NCBI RefSeq assembly: GCF_004364935.1
Contig: NZ_SOBT01000010.1
Coordinates: 434,001-498,000, forward strand
DNA from: Panacagrimonas perspica
Lineage (GTDB): Bacteria > Pseudomonadota > Gammaproteobacteria > Nevskiales > Nevskiaceae
Length of the DNA: 64,000 nucleotides
Direction: 5' to 3'
Shown here piece by piece: positions 56,370 through 64,000 of this stretch. Position 1 is the first letter of the stretch. Every line of letters starts with the position of its first letter. Both the position numbers and the translations under genes were made by a program. A model generated the notes under the pieces. The model was not told the origin of the DNA. It ran no database searches and was given only the letters and a program-made list of their open reading frames with translations.

Positions 56370-57194
56370 ATGAACGCAAACGATGCGGTCCTCGTGCGTG
56401 CACGCGGCGTTCACTTCGCGCACGGAACCCGTGTGATCTACGACGGCGTGGATATCGAGATCCCGCGCGGCAAGGTCGTGGCCATCATGGGTCCCTCGGG
56501 AACCGGCAAGACGACGTTGCTGCGCCTGATCGGTGGCCAATGGCGCCCGAAAGCCGGCACCGTGGAGTTCGACGGCATCGACGTCCACCAGCTCGGACGT
56601 GGCCCGCTGTACGAGCTGCGCAAGCGCATGGGCATGCTGTTCCAGAACGGCGCGCTGCTCACCGACCTGACGGTCTTCGAGAACGTGGCGTTCCCGTTGC
56701 GCGAGCAGACCAAGCTGCCCGAGTCGATGATCCGTGACCTCGTGCTGATGAAGCTGCAGGCCGTCGGTCTGCGCGGCGCACGCGACATGTATCCCCAGCA
56801 GCTGTCCGGCGGCATGTCGCGCCGCGTGGCGCTGGCGCGCGCGATCGCGCTGGACCCGGACCTGGTGATGTACGACGAACCCTTCGCCGGCCAGGATCCG
56901 ATCTCGATGGGCGTGCTGATGCGCCTGATCCGCACGCTCAACGACGCGCTTGGGCTGACGTCCATCGTCGTGTCGCACGACTTGCAGGAAGTGCTGTCGA
57001 TCGCCGACTACGGCTATCTGATCGCCGACGGCAAGGTCCAGGCCCAGGGCACCGCCGACGTGATCCGCGAATCGCAGCATCCCTGGGTGCAGCAGTTCCT
57101 GCGCGGTCTGCCGGACGGCCCGGTGGCCTTCCACTACAAGGCGCCGGACTTCGCGTCCGAGCTCCTCGGCACCACCAAGGCAGGCTCGCCATGA
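56370..57194 (+). CDS. mlaF: ABC transporter ATPase MlaF
   Basis: Cytoplasmic ATPase of the MlaFEDB inner-membrane complex that moves phospholipids to or from the outer membrane, 274 residues. Walker A is GPSGTGKTT, the signature is LSGGMSRRVALARA, Walker B is LVMYDEPFAGQDP, and the switch His lies in IVVSHDLQE. A SMGVLMRLIRTLND segment is typical of MlaF. It overlaps mlaE by ATGA and heads the six-gene mla set. Confidence 0.97.
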   Translation: MNANDAVLVRARGVHFAHGTRVIYDGVDIEIPRGKVVAIMGPSGTGKTTLLRLIGGQWRPKAGTVEFDGIDVHQLGRGPLYELRKRMGMLFQNGALLTDLTVFENVAFPLREQTKLPESMIRDLVLMKLQAVGLRGARDMYPQQLSGGMSRRVALARAIALDPDLVMYDEPFAGQDPISMGVLMRLIRTLNDALGLTSIVVSHDLQEVLSIADYGYLIADGKVQAQGTADVIRESQHPWVQQFLRGLPDGPVAFHYKAPDFASELLGTTKAGSP

Positions 57195-57958
57195 GCGGCG
57201 CCTTCAGCATCATCCAGAATTTCCTGTCCGGCCTGGGCCGCGCGCAGTTCTTCCTGCTGCAGGTGCTCGGCGCCATCCCGGCCCTGCTGCTGCGGCCGCG
57301 CCTGATCGTGCAGCAGCTCTACTACGTGGGTCAGCTCTCGATGGTCATCATCGTGCTGGCCGGCTCCTTCGTCGGCATGGTGCTGGCGCTGCAGGGCTAC
57401 CGCACCTTGATCCGCTTCGGCGCCGAGGAGTCGCTGGGCGTCTTCGTGGCGCTGGTGATCGTGCGCGAACTCGGACCGGTTGTGACGGCGCTGCTGTTCG
57501 CCGGCCGCGCGGGTTCTGCGCTGGCCGCGGAACTGGGCCTGATGCGCGCAACGGATCAGCTCTCCGCGATGGAGATGATGGCGGTGGATCCGATCCGTCG
57601 CGTCGTGGCACCGCGCTTCCTCGCCGGTGTCATCGCGATGCCCTTGCTGGCCTCGGTCTTCGCCGTGATGGCCATCGGCATCGCTGGCGGCCACGCCATT
57701 GGCGTGGAGCTGCTCGGCGTGGATGCCGGCAGCTACTGGTCGCAGATCCGCGGCAGCGTCGGCATGGACGACATCACCGACGGGCTGGTCAAGGCCACCG
57801 TGTTCGGCGTCGCCATCACCTGGATCGCGGTCTACCAGGGATTCAATGCGGAACCGACGTCGGAAGGCGTCTCGCGCGCCACCACGTCGACGGTCGTGAT
57901 CTCCTCGCTGTCGATCCTTGCGCTCGACTTCGTGCTCACGGCCTTCATGTTCAAATGA
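57191..57958 (+). CDS. mlaE: ABC transporter permease MlaE
   Basis: Permease of the Mla complex, 255 residues, with about five to six transmembrane helices. Family hallmarks are LSMVIIVLAGSFVGMVLALQGYRTLIRFGAEESLGVFVALVIVRELGPVVTALLFAGRAGSALAAELG and the coupling-helix region MMAVDPIRRVVAPRFLAGVIAMPLL. It overlaps mlaF by 4 bases and is 29 bases before mlaD. Confidence 0.97.
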   Translation: MSGAFSIIQNFLSGLGRAQFFLLQVLGAIPALLLRPRLIVQQLYYVGQLSMVIIVLAGSFVGMVLALQGYRTLIRFGAEESLGVFVALVIVRELGPVVTALLFAGRAGSALAAELGLMRATDQLSAMEMMAVDPIRRVVAPRFLAGVIAMPLLASVFAVMAIGIAGGHAIGVELLGVDAGSYWSQIRGSVGMDDITDGLVKATVFGVAITWIAVYQGFNAEPTSEGVSRATTSTVVISSLSILALDFVLTAFMFK

Positions 57959-57987
57959 AGTTAAGCCACTTGCCCTAGGTTCACACC

Positions 57988-58563
57988 ATGCAATCACGCG
58001 CTCTGGAGATGTTGGTCGGCCTGTTCGTCTGCCTGGGCGTAGCGGCGGTGTTCGTGCTGACGTTTCGTGTCGCCAGCCTCGACACGGTCGGCGGCGCCGG
58101 CAGCACATATCGCGTCGTCGCGTCGTTCGAAAACATCGGCGGCCTCAAGCAGGGCTCCGCGGTGACGATGGCGGGCGTCAAGATCGGCCGCGTGCGTGAC
58201 ATCGTCATCGATCCGAACACGTACGAAGCCAACGTCACGCTGGAGTTGTCGAACACGTACAACACGATCCCGGAAGATTCGAACGCCAAGATCCTCACGG
58301 CCGGCCTGCTCGGCGAGCAGTACGTGGGCATCGAGGTCGGAGGCGCCGATGAGCCGCTCAAGGACGGCAGCAAGCTCAAGCTGACGCAGAGCGCGCTGGT
58401 CCTCGAGAACCTGATCGGCCAATTTCTGTCGTCCCAGGGCGACAAGAAGGGCGATACGCAGCTGGCCGACGCGATCGGCAAGCTCGCTGACTCGCTCGGC
58501 AACAAGAATTCCCCGCCGCCCGGCCCTGCCGCGGCGACGCCTGGCAACGGAGCCACCCCATGA
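57988..58563 (+). CDS. mlaD: Phospholipid-binding MCE protein MlaD
   Basis: Hexameric MCE-domain protein anchored in the inner membrane, 191 residues. An N-terminal helix (ALEMLVGLFVCLGVAAVFVLTFRV) precedes the MCE domain (about 40-120, YRVVASFENIGGLKQGSAVTMAGVKIGRVRDIVIDPNTYEANVTLEL), then ILTAGLLGEQYVGIEVGG and a pore-forming helix SALVLENLIGQFL. A Pro/Ala-rich tail ends the protein. The stop overlaps mlaC. Confidence 0.96.
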   Translation: MQSRALEMLVGLFVCLGVAAVFVLTFRVASLDTVGGAGSTYRVVASFENIGGLKQGSAVTMAGVKIGRVRDIVIDPNTYEANVTLELSNTYNTIPEDSNAKILTAGLLGEQYVGIEVGGADEPLKDGSKLKLTQSALVLENLIGQFLSSQGDKKGDTQLADAIGKLADSLGNKNSPPPGPAAATPGNGATP

Positions 58564-59207
58564 AGACCGCCATGAACCTCAGTACCCGCTTTCTCGTCCT
58601 GCTCGCCGCGCTGGGCTTCACGTTCGCAGCGCAGGCCGCGCCCTCGCAGCCCGCCGACGTCGTCATCAAGGCCGCGACGACCGAGTTCCAGGACCTGATC
58701 AAGCAGAACCACGAGAAGTACCGCGCCGACCTGCCCGGCTTCTACAAGGTCGTCGAGGACAAGGTCGTGCCGCACTTCGACACGAAGGGCATCGCCCAGC
58801 TCGTGCTCGGCCGCAACTGGAAGACGGCGACTCCCGACCAGCGCACACGCTTCGAGGCGGCGTTCAAGGATTCGCTGATCCGCACCTACGCGCGCGCCAT
58901 GCTCGACTACCACGACAGCGTCAGCGCCGAGTGGGCGCCGCTGAAGGCCGCCGCCGGTGCGACCGACGTGAACGTCAACGCCAAGATCATCCGCCAGAAT
59001 GCGCCGCCGATTCCGCTGTCGTTCTCGGTGCACGCGGTGGGCGACGTCTGGAAGATCTACGACATCTCGGTCGAGAACATCTCGCTGATCACGAATTTCC
59101 GCAGCCAGCTCAACACCGAGATCAAGGCCAACGGCCTGGACGCGGTGATCAAGAAGTTCGAGGACAACACCTACCTCAAGCAGAACCCGCCGGCCGCCGC
59201 CTCATGA
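58560..59207 (+). CDS. mlaC: Periplasmic phospholipid carrier MlaC
   Basis: Soluble periplasmic lipid shuttle between the MlaA and MlaFEDB complexes, 215 residues. The signal peptide ends near FAAQAAPS. The MlaC fold is marked by YKVVEDKVVPHFDTKGIAQLVLGRNWKTATPDQRTRFEAAFKDSLIRTYARAMLDY and VWKIYDISVENISLITNFRSQLNTEI. It overlaps mlaD upstream and mlaB downstream by 4 bases each. Confidence 0.96.
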   Translation: MKTAMNLSTRFLVLLAALGFTFAAQAAPSQPADVVIKAATTEFQDLIKQNHEKYRADLPGFYKVVEDKVVPHFDTKGIAQLVLGRNWKTATPDQRTRFEAAFKDSLIRTYARAMLDYHDSVSAEWAPLKAAAGATDVNVNAKIIRQNAPPIPLSFSVHAVGDVWKIYDISVENISLITNFRSQLNTEIKANGLDAVIKKFEDNTYLKQNPPAAAS

Positions 59208-59455
59208 TCGAGGGCGAGCTCACCTTCGCCAGCGTTCGCGACTGGCTCGCGCGTGCCGATGAGCTCGCGTCTCAGGACCGCGTCGACCTTGCAAAGGTGA
59301 GCAAGGTCGACAGCGCGGGCGCAGCGTTTCTGCTGGAACTGACGCGACGCGCCGCCAAGAACGGCTCGCGTCAGGTCGAATTCATCAATGCGAGTCAGGC
59401 CCTGCGCGGCCTGCTAGAGTTCTTGCAGATAGACGACGCGCTCAAGCTGGCCTGA
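59204..59455 (+). CDS. mlaB: STAS-domain protein MlaB
   Basis: Small cytoplasmic STAS protein of the Mla complex, 83 residues. It starts MIEGELTFASVRDWLARADELA and contains the STAS core VDLAKVSKVDSAGAAFLLELTRRA followed by FINASQALRGLLEFLQIDDAL. The ATG overlaps the mlaC stop. Its role is to bind and support MlaF. Confidence 0.92.
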   Translation: MIEGELTFASVRDWLARADELASQDRVDLAKVSKVDSAGAAFLLELTRRAAKNGSRQVEFINASQALRGLLEFLQIDDALKLA

Positions 59456-59496
59456 GCTAGAGCCCGCACCGCGCCGTCGCTACACCGGGAGAGACC

Positions 59497-60237
59497 GTGC
59501 GTGCCGCGATCCTGATTGTTGCGCTTGCCGTGATGAGCACGGGGTGCGCCCACATGCCGCCCGACGATCCCTCCGATCCGCTCGAGCCGGTGAATCGCGG
59601 GATCTACAAGTTCAACCGCGTGGCCGACACCTACGTTCTGCGTCCGGTGGCCAAGGGCTACAAGCAGTACACGCCCACGCAGTTCCAGCGCGGTGTACAC
59701 AACTTCCTCGACAACCTGTTCTACCCGACCACGATCGTCAACGCGGCGCTGCAAGGCAAGATCGCGCAGAGCGGCAAGGATCTGGGGCGTTTCGTCATCA
59801 ACTCCACGATCGGCCTCGCCGGCCTGATGGATGTGGCGACGCCGCTGGGTCTCGAGCGCAACGATGAAGACCTCGGACAGACGCTGGGCAAATGGGGCGT
59901 CCCGGAAGGCTGGTACCTGATGCTGCCGTTCTTCGGTCCCAGCGACACGCGCGATCTCTTCGGCAAGGTCGGTGATTCGTTCACCGGACCCACGCCGGTC
60001 GCCGATCTCGCCGACGCCTACACGGTGACCGATTACCACGTGAAGGACTCCGTCGATTACACGCTGACGGCGCTGGGAGCGGTCGACGCACGTGCCGGCC
60101 TGCTGGGGGCCGACCGTTTGCTGGACGAACAGCTCGATCCCTACGTGTTCCTGCGGACGACGTATCTCCAGAATCGTCTGAACAAGATCTACGACGGCAA
60201 TCCGCCGAAAGAGAAGTTCGACTTCGACGAGGAGTGA
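59497..60237 (+). CDS. mlaA: Outer-membrane lipid-asymmetry lipoprotein MlaA (VacJ)
   Basis: Removes misplaced phospholipids from the outer leaflet of the outer membrane and passes them to MlaC; 246 residues. The signal peptide ends in the lipobox VMSTGC. The core is typical: DPLEPVNRGIYKFNRVADTYVLRPVAKGYK, then FLDNLFYPTTIVNAALQGK and LMDVATPLGLERNDEDLGQTLGKWGVPEGWYLMLPFFGPSDTRDLFGKVGDSF. GTG 59497 follows GGGAGAG. Having mlaA directly after mlaFEDCB joins the whole pathway in one operon. Confidence 0.95.
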   Translation: MRAAILIVALAVMSTGCAHMPPDDPSDPLEPVNRGIYKFNRVADTYVLRPVAKGYKQYTPTQFQRGVHNFLDNLFYPTTIVNAALQGKIAQSGKDLGRFVINSTIGLAGLMDVATPLGLERNDEDLGQTLGKWGVPEGWYLMLPFFGPSDTRDLFGKVGDSFTGPTPVADLADAYTVTDYHVKDSVDYTLTALGAVDARAGLLGADRLLDEQLDPYVFLRTTYLQNRLNKIYDGNPPKEKFDFDEE

Positions 60238-60241
60238 GCCC

Positions 60242-60267
60242 GTCGGTCGCCGTGAATCGCGACCGAC
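60242..60267. terminator. Stem-loop between the convergent mlaA and isochorismatase genes
   Basis: A perfect 9-bp stem (60242-60250 with 60259-60267, 8-nt loop) starts 4 bases after the mlaA stop codon. The placement suits a bidirectional transcript end, but there is no T-run on either side. Confidence 0.45.
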
Positions 60268-60294
60268 CCGGGACCCCGGCCTTCGAACGGCTTG

Positions 60295-60843
60295 TTATCC
60301 GACGCGCTTCAGCCAGTCCTTGGTGCTGATCACTTCGCTGAGCAGGTGTTGCTGCGCGGCAAGAATGGAGCGCTGCAACTCCTCGGCCGTGACCTTGCCG
60401 CCCGCGTTGTCCAGCGGCAGCGTGCCGGTGGCATCGGACAGAAACTCGACCTTGAAGCCGCGGTGGACAGCCTGGCGCGCCGTGGTATCGCAGCACATGT
60501 GCGTCATGTAGCCGGAGACGACGAGGGTGTCGACGCCCTGCTTGCGCAGCCACTCTTCGAGGCCGGTGTTCGTGAAGCTGCCCGGCAGATTCTTCTCGAT
60601 GCTCAGTTCGGCACCGCGCGCAGCGATCTCCGGGTGCAGCGCCCAGGCCTCGGAATCGCGCTGGAAGATCGGCAGGTCCTTCGTCGGCATCGTGTGCTGA
60701 ACCACGATGCGCGGAATCCCGGCCTTGCTCGACGCATCCATCACCTGGCAGATGTTGGCGAGAGACCGGTCGCGGTCGGTGATCGGCAGTGCACCGTCGA
60801 AGTATTCCTTCTGCACATCGATGACGACGAGCGCGCGCTTCAT
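60295..60843 (-). CDS. Isochorismatase-family cysteine hydrolase
   Basis: Cytoplasmic hydrolase of 182 residues. The catalytic triad of the family is visible: Asp9 in LVVIDVQKEYFDG, Lys in IEKNLPGSF, and Cys in SGYMTHMCCDTTARQAVHRGF. The cis-peptide region precedes the cysteine. Substrates in this family range from isochorismate to nicotinamide and N-carbamoyl compounds; none is indicated here. It lies 99 bases downstream of an exporter gene on the same strand, so the two may be co-transcribed. Confidence 0.9.
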   Translation of the reverse strand: MKRALVVIDVQKEYFDGALPITDRDRSLANICQVMDASSKAGIPRIVVQHTMPTKDLPIFQRDSEAWALHPEIAARGAELSIEKNLPGSFTNTGLEEWLRKQGVDTLVVSGYMTHMCCDTTARQAVHRGFKVEFLSDATGTLPLDNAGGKVTAEELQRSILAAQQHLLSEVISTKDWLKRVG

Positions 60844-60942
60844 GTTTCGGGTTCTCCGCTGACGATCCGGACGAGTCGAAAGTGTGGAAGCCGCGGGCCG
60901 GGTTGTCGTCTAGTGCTGACCCTAATCGGCTCCCTCGCCGGA

Positions 60943-62388
60943 TCAGTGCGCCGCGGGCGTCGGCGACTCGACTCCCCGCGGCGTCAGGCGCGGCCGCAGC
61001 AGGACGCCGCCGATGACCGCACCCAGCAGGGTCATCACGGCGCCGATGCCGAACGCGAGCTGGTAGCCGTCGTTGAGCGCATCGCGTGCGGTCGCACCGC
61101 CCGCCAGTTCCGCCGCGGTCCGCGCATCCGCCAGGCTCGCGAGCACCGCCAGCCCCAGCGCGCCGCCCATCATGAACGCGGTATTGACGATGCCGGACGC
61201 AAGGCCGGCCTGGCTCTCGTCGGTGTCGTTCATCGCCGCCAGCAGCAGCGGGTTGAACGCCATGCCGCCGCCCACGCCCAGCAACATCATTCCCGGCAGC
61301 ACGTGCACGACGTAGGTGCCGTCCACCGGCGCCTGCGCGATCAACCCCAGCCCCAGCGCGGCGACGGCAAGGCCGACCCACAACGGCGTGCGGATGCCCA
61401 GCTTCATCACCAGGCGAGCGGACAGGCTCACCGAGAACACCGCCATCACGAGATCGGCGGGAATAAACGCCAGGCCGACTTCGAGCGGGTCGTAGCCGAG
61501 CACGCGCTGCAGGTAGAGCGCCGTGATGACGAACCACGCGAACATCCCGGCCGACCAGAGGATGGCGATGACGTTGGCGGTTGCAAGATTGCGCAGCTTG
61601 AGCAGGTGCAGCGGCATCAGCGGGTCGCGCACCCTCGCCTCCACGGCGAAGAAGGCGGCGAGCAGCGCGCCACCGACCGCCAGCAAGCCGAGCGTGCGGC
61701 CCGACGTCCAGCCCGCCACGTTGCCGCCGATGACGGCGTACACGGCGATCATCAGCCCACCGGTGACGAGGATGGCGCCCGCCACGTCCAGACGAGGCCG
61801 GGTCACCGGCGCGACATCGGCCGGCAGCAGGCGCAGGCACATCACGTACACGGCGATGCCGATCGGCAGGTTGACCAGGAAGATCCAGCGCCAGTCGAGC
61901 AGCCCCGTCAGCACACCGCCCAGGACCGCCCCGATGCTGCCGCCCGCGGCGCAGATGAAGCCGTAGACACCCATCGCCTTCGCGCGATCTGCGGGCGTGC
62001 TGAACAGATTCATGATCAGCGCCAGCGCAACGGCGGTGACCAACGCGCCGCCCAGGCCCTGCAGCGCACGCGCCGCCACCAGCACACCGCGCGTGGGCGC
62101 CACGCCGCAGGCGAGCGACGCGACGGTGAAACCCACCAGGCCGATCAGGAAGCAGCGCCGGTTGCCGTAGAGATCGCCCAGTCGTCCTCCCAGCAACAGG
62201 AAGCCGCCGAACGTGAGCATGTAGGCGTTGAGGACCCATACCAGCGCCGTGTCGGAAAAGCCGAGGCTGGACTGGATCGACGGCAGTGCGACGGTCACGA
62301 CCGTGGTGTCGAGCACGATCATCAGGACGCCGAGGCACAAGACGTACAGGGCGAGCCAGCGCTGGCGGGGAGTCTGCGAAGAGGTCAT
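60943..62388 (-). CDS. MFS exporter, DHA2 (EmrB/QacA) family
   Basis: Proton-driven drug or metabolite exporter of 481 residues with about 14 transmembrane helices. The family motif A region reads GGFLLLGGRLGDLYGNRRCFL. Motif D1 is LYVLCLGVLMIVLDTTVVTVALPSIQSSLGFS. Motif C-like glycine/proline helices follow (GGSIGAVLGGVLTGLLDWRWIFLVNLPIG). ATG 62388 (MTSSQTPRQ) gives the normal N-terminus. The LysR regulator lies 182 bases upstream on the same strand. The substrate is unknown. Confidence 0.92.
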   Translation of the reverse strand: MTSSQTPRQRWLALYVLCLGVLMIVLDTTVVTVALPSIQSSLGFSDTALVWVLNAYMLTFGGFLLLGGRLGDLYGNRRCFLIGLVGFTVASLACGVAPTRGVLVAARALQGLGGALVTAVALALIMNLFSTPADRAKAMGVYGFICAAGGSIGAVLGGVLTGLLDWRWIFLVNLPIGIAVYVMCLRLLPADVAPVTRPRLDVAGAILVTGGLMIAVYAVIGGNVAGWTSGRTLGLLAVGGALLAAFFAVEARVRDPLMPLHLLKLRNLATANVIAILWSAGMFAWFVITALYLQRVLGYDPLEVGLAFIPADLVMAVFSVSLSARLVMKLGIRTPLWVGLAVAALGLGLIAQAPVDGTYVVHVLPGMMLLGVGGGMAFNPLLLAAMNDTDESQAGLASGIVNTAFMMGGALGLAVLASLADARTAAELAGGATARDALNDGYQLAFGIGAVMTLLGAVIGGVLLRPRLTPRGVESPTPAAH

Positions 62389-62570
62389 GCGGGCAGGAAG
62401 AATCAGGGTATCGACAGGGCGACGAATCGCGCGGGCGAAAATCGACACGCAGCGTCGCAATCAGGAGTCGTAACCGACAGGCGGTCGCGAGGAGTCGGGA
62501 ATGGTGCCTCAGATGGCCGCTCACGCGATACCGCGGACGTCGCCGACGCTCGGCGCGCCAGGGAGTCCTG

Positions 62571-63488
62571 CTATGTGTCGATGCTCAGCCCCCGGACCAG
62601 CCGCGACGCGAGCCTCGGCTGCTTGATCTGCTCCACCCACCAGTCGAGCGCGCGTCCCTCGTGATCGCCTCGCCAACCGATGTACAGCGTGTTCGGCTCA
62701 CGCGGATCGGCGGTCCGCATTTCCACCAGTTCGCCCGATTTCACGAACGGCGCCGCGATCGATTTCGGCAGCCATCCCACACCCAGCCCTTCGCGTTGCG
62801 CCTGCAGCTTGGCGCGCATGCTCGGTACGGCGAGCGCGGCCTGGCCGCCCAGCACGCCGTAGCTGCGCGCATCGGGCCGGCGCGAGGAGTCGGCCACGAC
62901 GATGCCGCGGTGCGCCGCGATCGCGTCGCGCTCCAGCGGTTGCGAGGCCTTTGCCAGCAGATGACGCGGCGAGATGGCGAACACCCATTCGACGACACCG
63001 AGTTCGAGCCAGCGCAAACGTGGAATCAAGGGGGGCTCGTTGGTAGCGCCGATCACCAGGTCCGCGCGCCCTTCGCGCAGGGCATCCCAGGTTCCGCCGA
63101 GCACCTCGTGCGTGATGCGCAGCGACACGCCGGACTGCAGGGCATCGAACGCGCGGATCACCGGCACCAGCGCCGCGAAGCCCAGCACCTCGTCCGTGAC
63201 GATCGTCAGCCGGTCTTCCCAACCGCCGGCGACCTGCTTGACGCGTTGCGTCAGCCTGCGCACATCCGTGGACAGCCGCGCCGCCTCGTGGGCGAGCAGC
63301 TGCCCGGCCGGCGTGAGCTGGAGCCGATAGCGGCGGCGATCGAACAGCAACGCATCGAACCGCGTCTCGAGCTGGCGAGCAGCATGTGAAACGGTTGATG
63401 GCGCCTTTCCCAGTTTCGCGGCCGCGCGCGACAGGCTGCCGGTCTGCTTGATGGCTTCCAGCAAGGCCAATTCGTCTTCGGACAACAT
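62571..63488 (-). CDS. LysR-family transcriptional regulator
   Basis: Regulator of 305 residues. The N-terminal winged helix-turn-helix (about 3-62) reads ELALLEAIKQTGSLSRAAAKLGKAPSTVSHAARQLETRFDALLFDRRR. The C-terminal effector-binding domain (about 90-300) begins RLTIVTDEVLGFAALVPVIRAF. It is divergent from the SDR gene across 120 bases, the classic layout for LysR control of the neighbour, so regulation of the SDR gene is likely. The exporter downstream on its own strand may be part of the same unit. Confidence 0.93.
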   Translation of the reverse strand: MLSEDELALLEAIKQTGSLSRAAAKLGKAPSTVSHAARQLETRFDALLFDRRRYRLQLTPAGQLLAHEAARLSTDVRRLTQRVKQVAGGWEDRLTIVTDEVLGFAALVPVIRAFDALQSGVSLRITHEVLGGTWDALREGRADLVIGATNEPPLIPRLRWLELGVVEWVFAISPRHLLAKASQPLERDAIAAHRGIVVADSSRRPDARSYGVLGGQAALAVPSMRAKLQAQREGLGVGWLPKSIAAPFVKSGELVEMRTADPREPNTLYIGWRGDHEGRALDWWVEQIKQPRLASRLVRGLSIDT

Positions 63489-63608
63489 GTTCGATTCCTT
63501 CGAACGAGTGCGTCGAAATGATGGCACGGCATGCGACCCGGAGAGGATCAGTATCGCTTCACGGCATCCCGCCGAATCGAACTGAATCCGAGCCAGCAGG
63601 AGATCGCC

Positions 63609-64000
63609 ATGAACCGCTTTTCCAACAAGTCCGTCCTCGTCACAGGGGGCAGCACCGGTATCGGCTTCGCGGCCGCACAGGCCTTCATCGCAGAGGGTGC
63701 GCAGGTCCTGATCACCGGCCGGGATACGCAGACGCTCGATCAGGCACGTCAGCAGATCGCCAGCGACCGGCTGATCACGATTCGCAACGACGCCGGATGT
63801 ATCGACGACGCGAAGGCGCTGGCAGCGGAGATAGCGCGACGCGGCATAACGCTCGATGCGGTGTTCATCAATGCCGGCATCGCGAGGTTCGCGGAAGCCG
63901 CCGTCGCCAGCGAGGAGCTGTGGGACCTGACGTTCGACACCAACGTGAAGGGCCCGTACTTCCAGATCCAGGCCCTGCTGCCGCATCTGAACCGCGGCAC
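63609..64000 (+). CDS. Short-chain dehydrogenase/reductase, N-terminal part (cut by window end)
   Basis: NAD(P)-dependent oxidoreductase; the first ~130 residues are in the window and the frame runs off its end. The Rossmann motif TGGSTGIGFAAAQ near residue 13 (TGxxxGIG), the adenine-pocket Asp (RNDAG), NAGIA near 86, and NVKGPY near 116 are all family hallmarks. The catalytic Ser-Tyr-Lys lies beyond the edge. ATG 63609 follows AGGAGA. It is divergent from, and probably controlled by, the LysR regulator. Confidence 0.93.
   Translation, partial: MNRFSNKSVLVTGGSTGIGFAAAQAFIAEGAQVLITGRDTQTLDQARQQIASDRLITIRNDAGCIDDAKALAAEIARRGITLDAVFINAGIARFAEAAVASEELWDLTFDTNVKGPYFQIQALLPHLNRG

Overview
The window is GC-rich, densely coded DNA from a free-living Gammaproteobacterium. 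The best guess is a xanthomonad/steroidobacter-like lineage, although nothing here fixes the genus. The placement rests on three blocks: mreBCD beside the gatC-gatA locus, the cell-wall series mrdA-rodA-mltB-rlpA-dacA-lipB, and a contiguous mlaFEDCBA cluster. No rRNA, tRNA, CRISPR array, transposase or phage gene was seen.

Layout. Positions 1-6400 hold the N-terminal part of a TonB-dependent receptor, an HU-type DNA-binding protein, a CitE-like CoA-ester lyase, a hybrid histidine kinase with its OmpR-type regulator, and a small exported protein made mostly of NGxxx pentapeptides. Positions 6800-18250 are a catabolic region: fused acyl-CoA mutase IcmF, AraC and GlxA-type regulators, a thiolase-like protein, a Baeyer-Villiger-type monooxygenase, a patatin lipase and a GFA-family protein. 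Five copies of an inverted REP-like repeat separate these genes. Positions 18480-25900 hold CsbD and triple-BON stress proteins, a phospholipase D/cardiolipin synthase-like lipoprotein, and a Crp/Fnr - hybrid kinase - REC-PAS signalling unit.

Positions 26200-33640 are the most unusual part. A CoA ligase, a ~200-aa unknown protein, a pyruvate-phosphate-dikinase-like protein lacking the PEP/pyruvate barrel, a biotin carboxyl carrier, a biotin carboxylase and a divergent HMGL-type carboxyltransferase lie on one strand, separated in three places by large palindromes built on CGCAAAGG. The carboxyltransferase lacks the carbamylated lysine and one histidine expected of pyruvate carboxylase. I propose, as inference only, an ATP-dependent, biotin-assisted carboxylation pathway (for example of a ketone or enol) feeding a CoA ligase.

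Positions 33770-43650 (minus strand) carry a SET-domain protein, Hsp33, and the gatC-gatA...gatB amidotransferase genes. A three-gene 2-oxoacid:acceptor oxidoreductase module (KorB, KorA and a GltD-like flavoprotein with two 4Fe-4S motifs) sits between gatA and gatB. Positions 43780-54360 are the rod-shape and cell-wall genes ending in lipB. Positions 54367-56200 hold two exported proteins of unknown function. Positions 56370-60240 are the Mla outer-membrane lipid-asymmetry genes. The window ends with an isochorismatase-family hydrolase, a DHA2-type exporter, and a LysR regulator divergent from an SDR oxidoreductase cut by the window edge.
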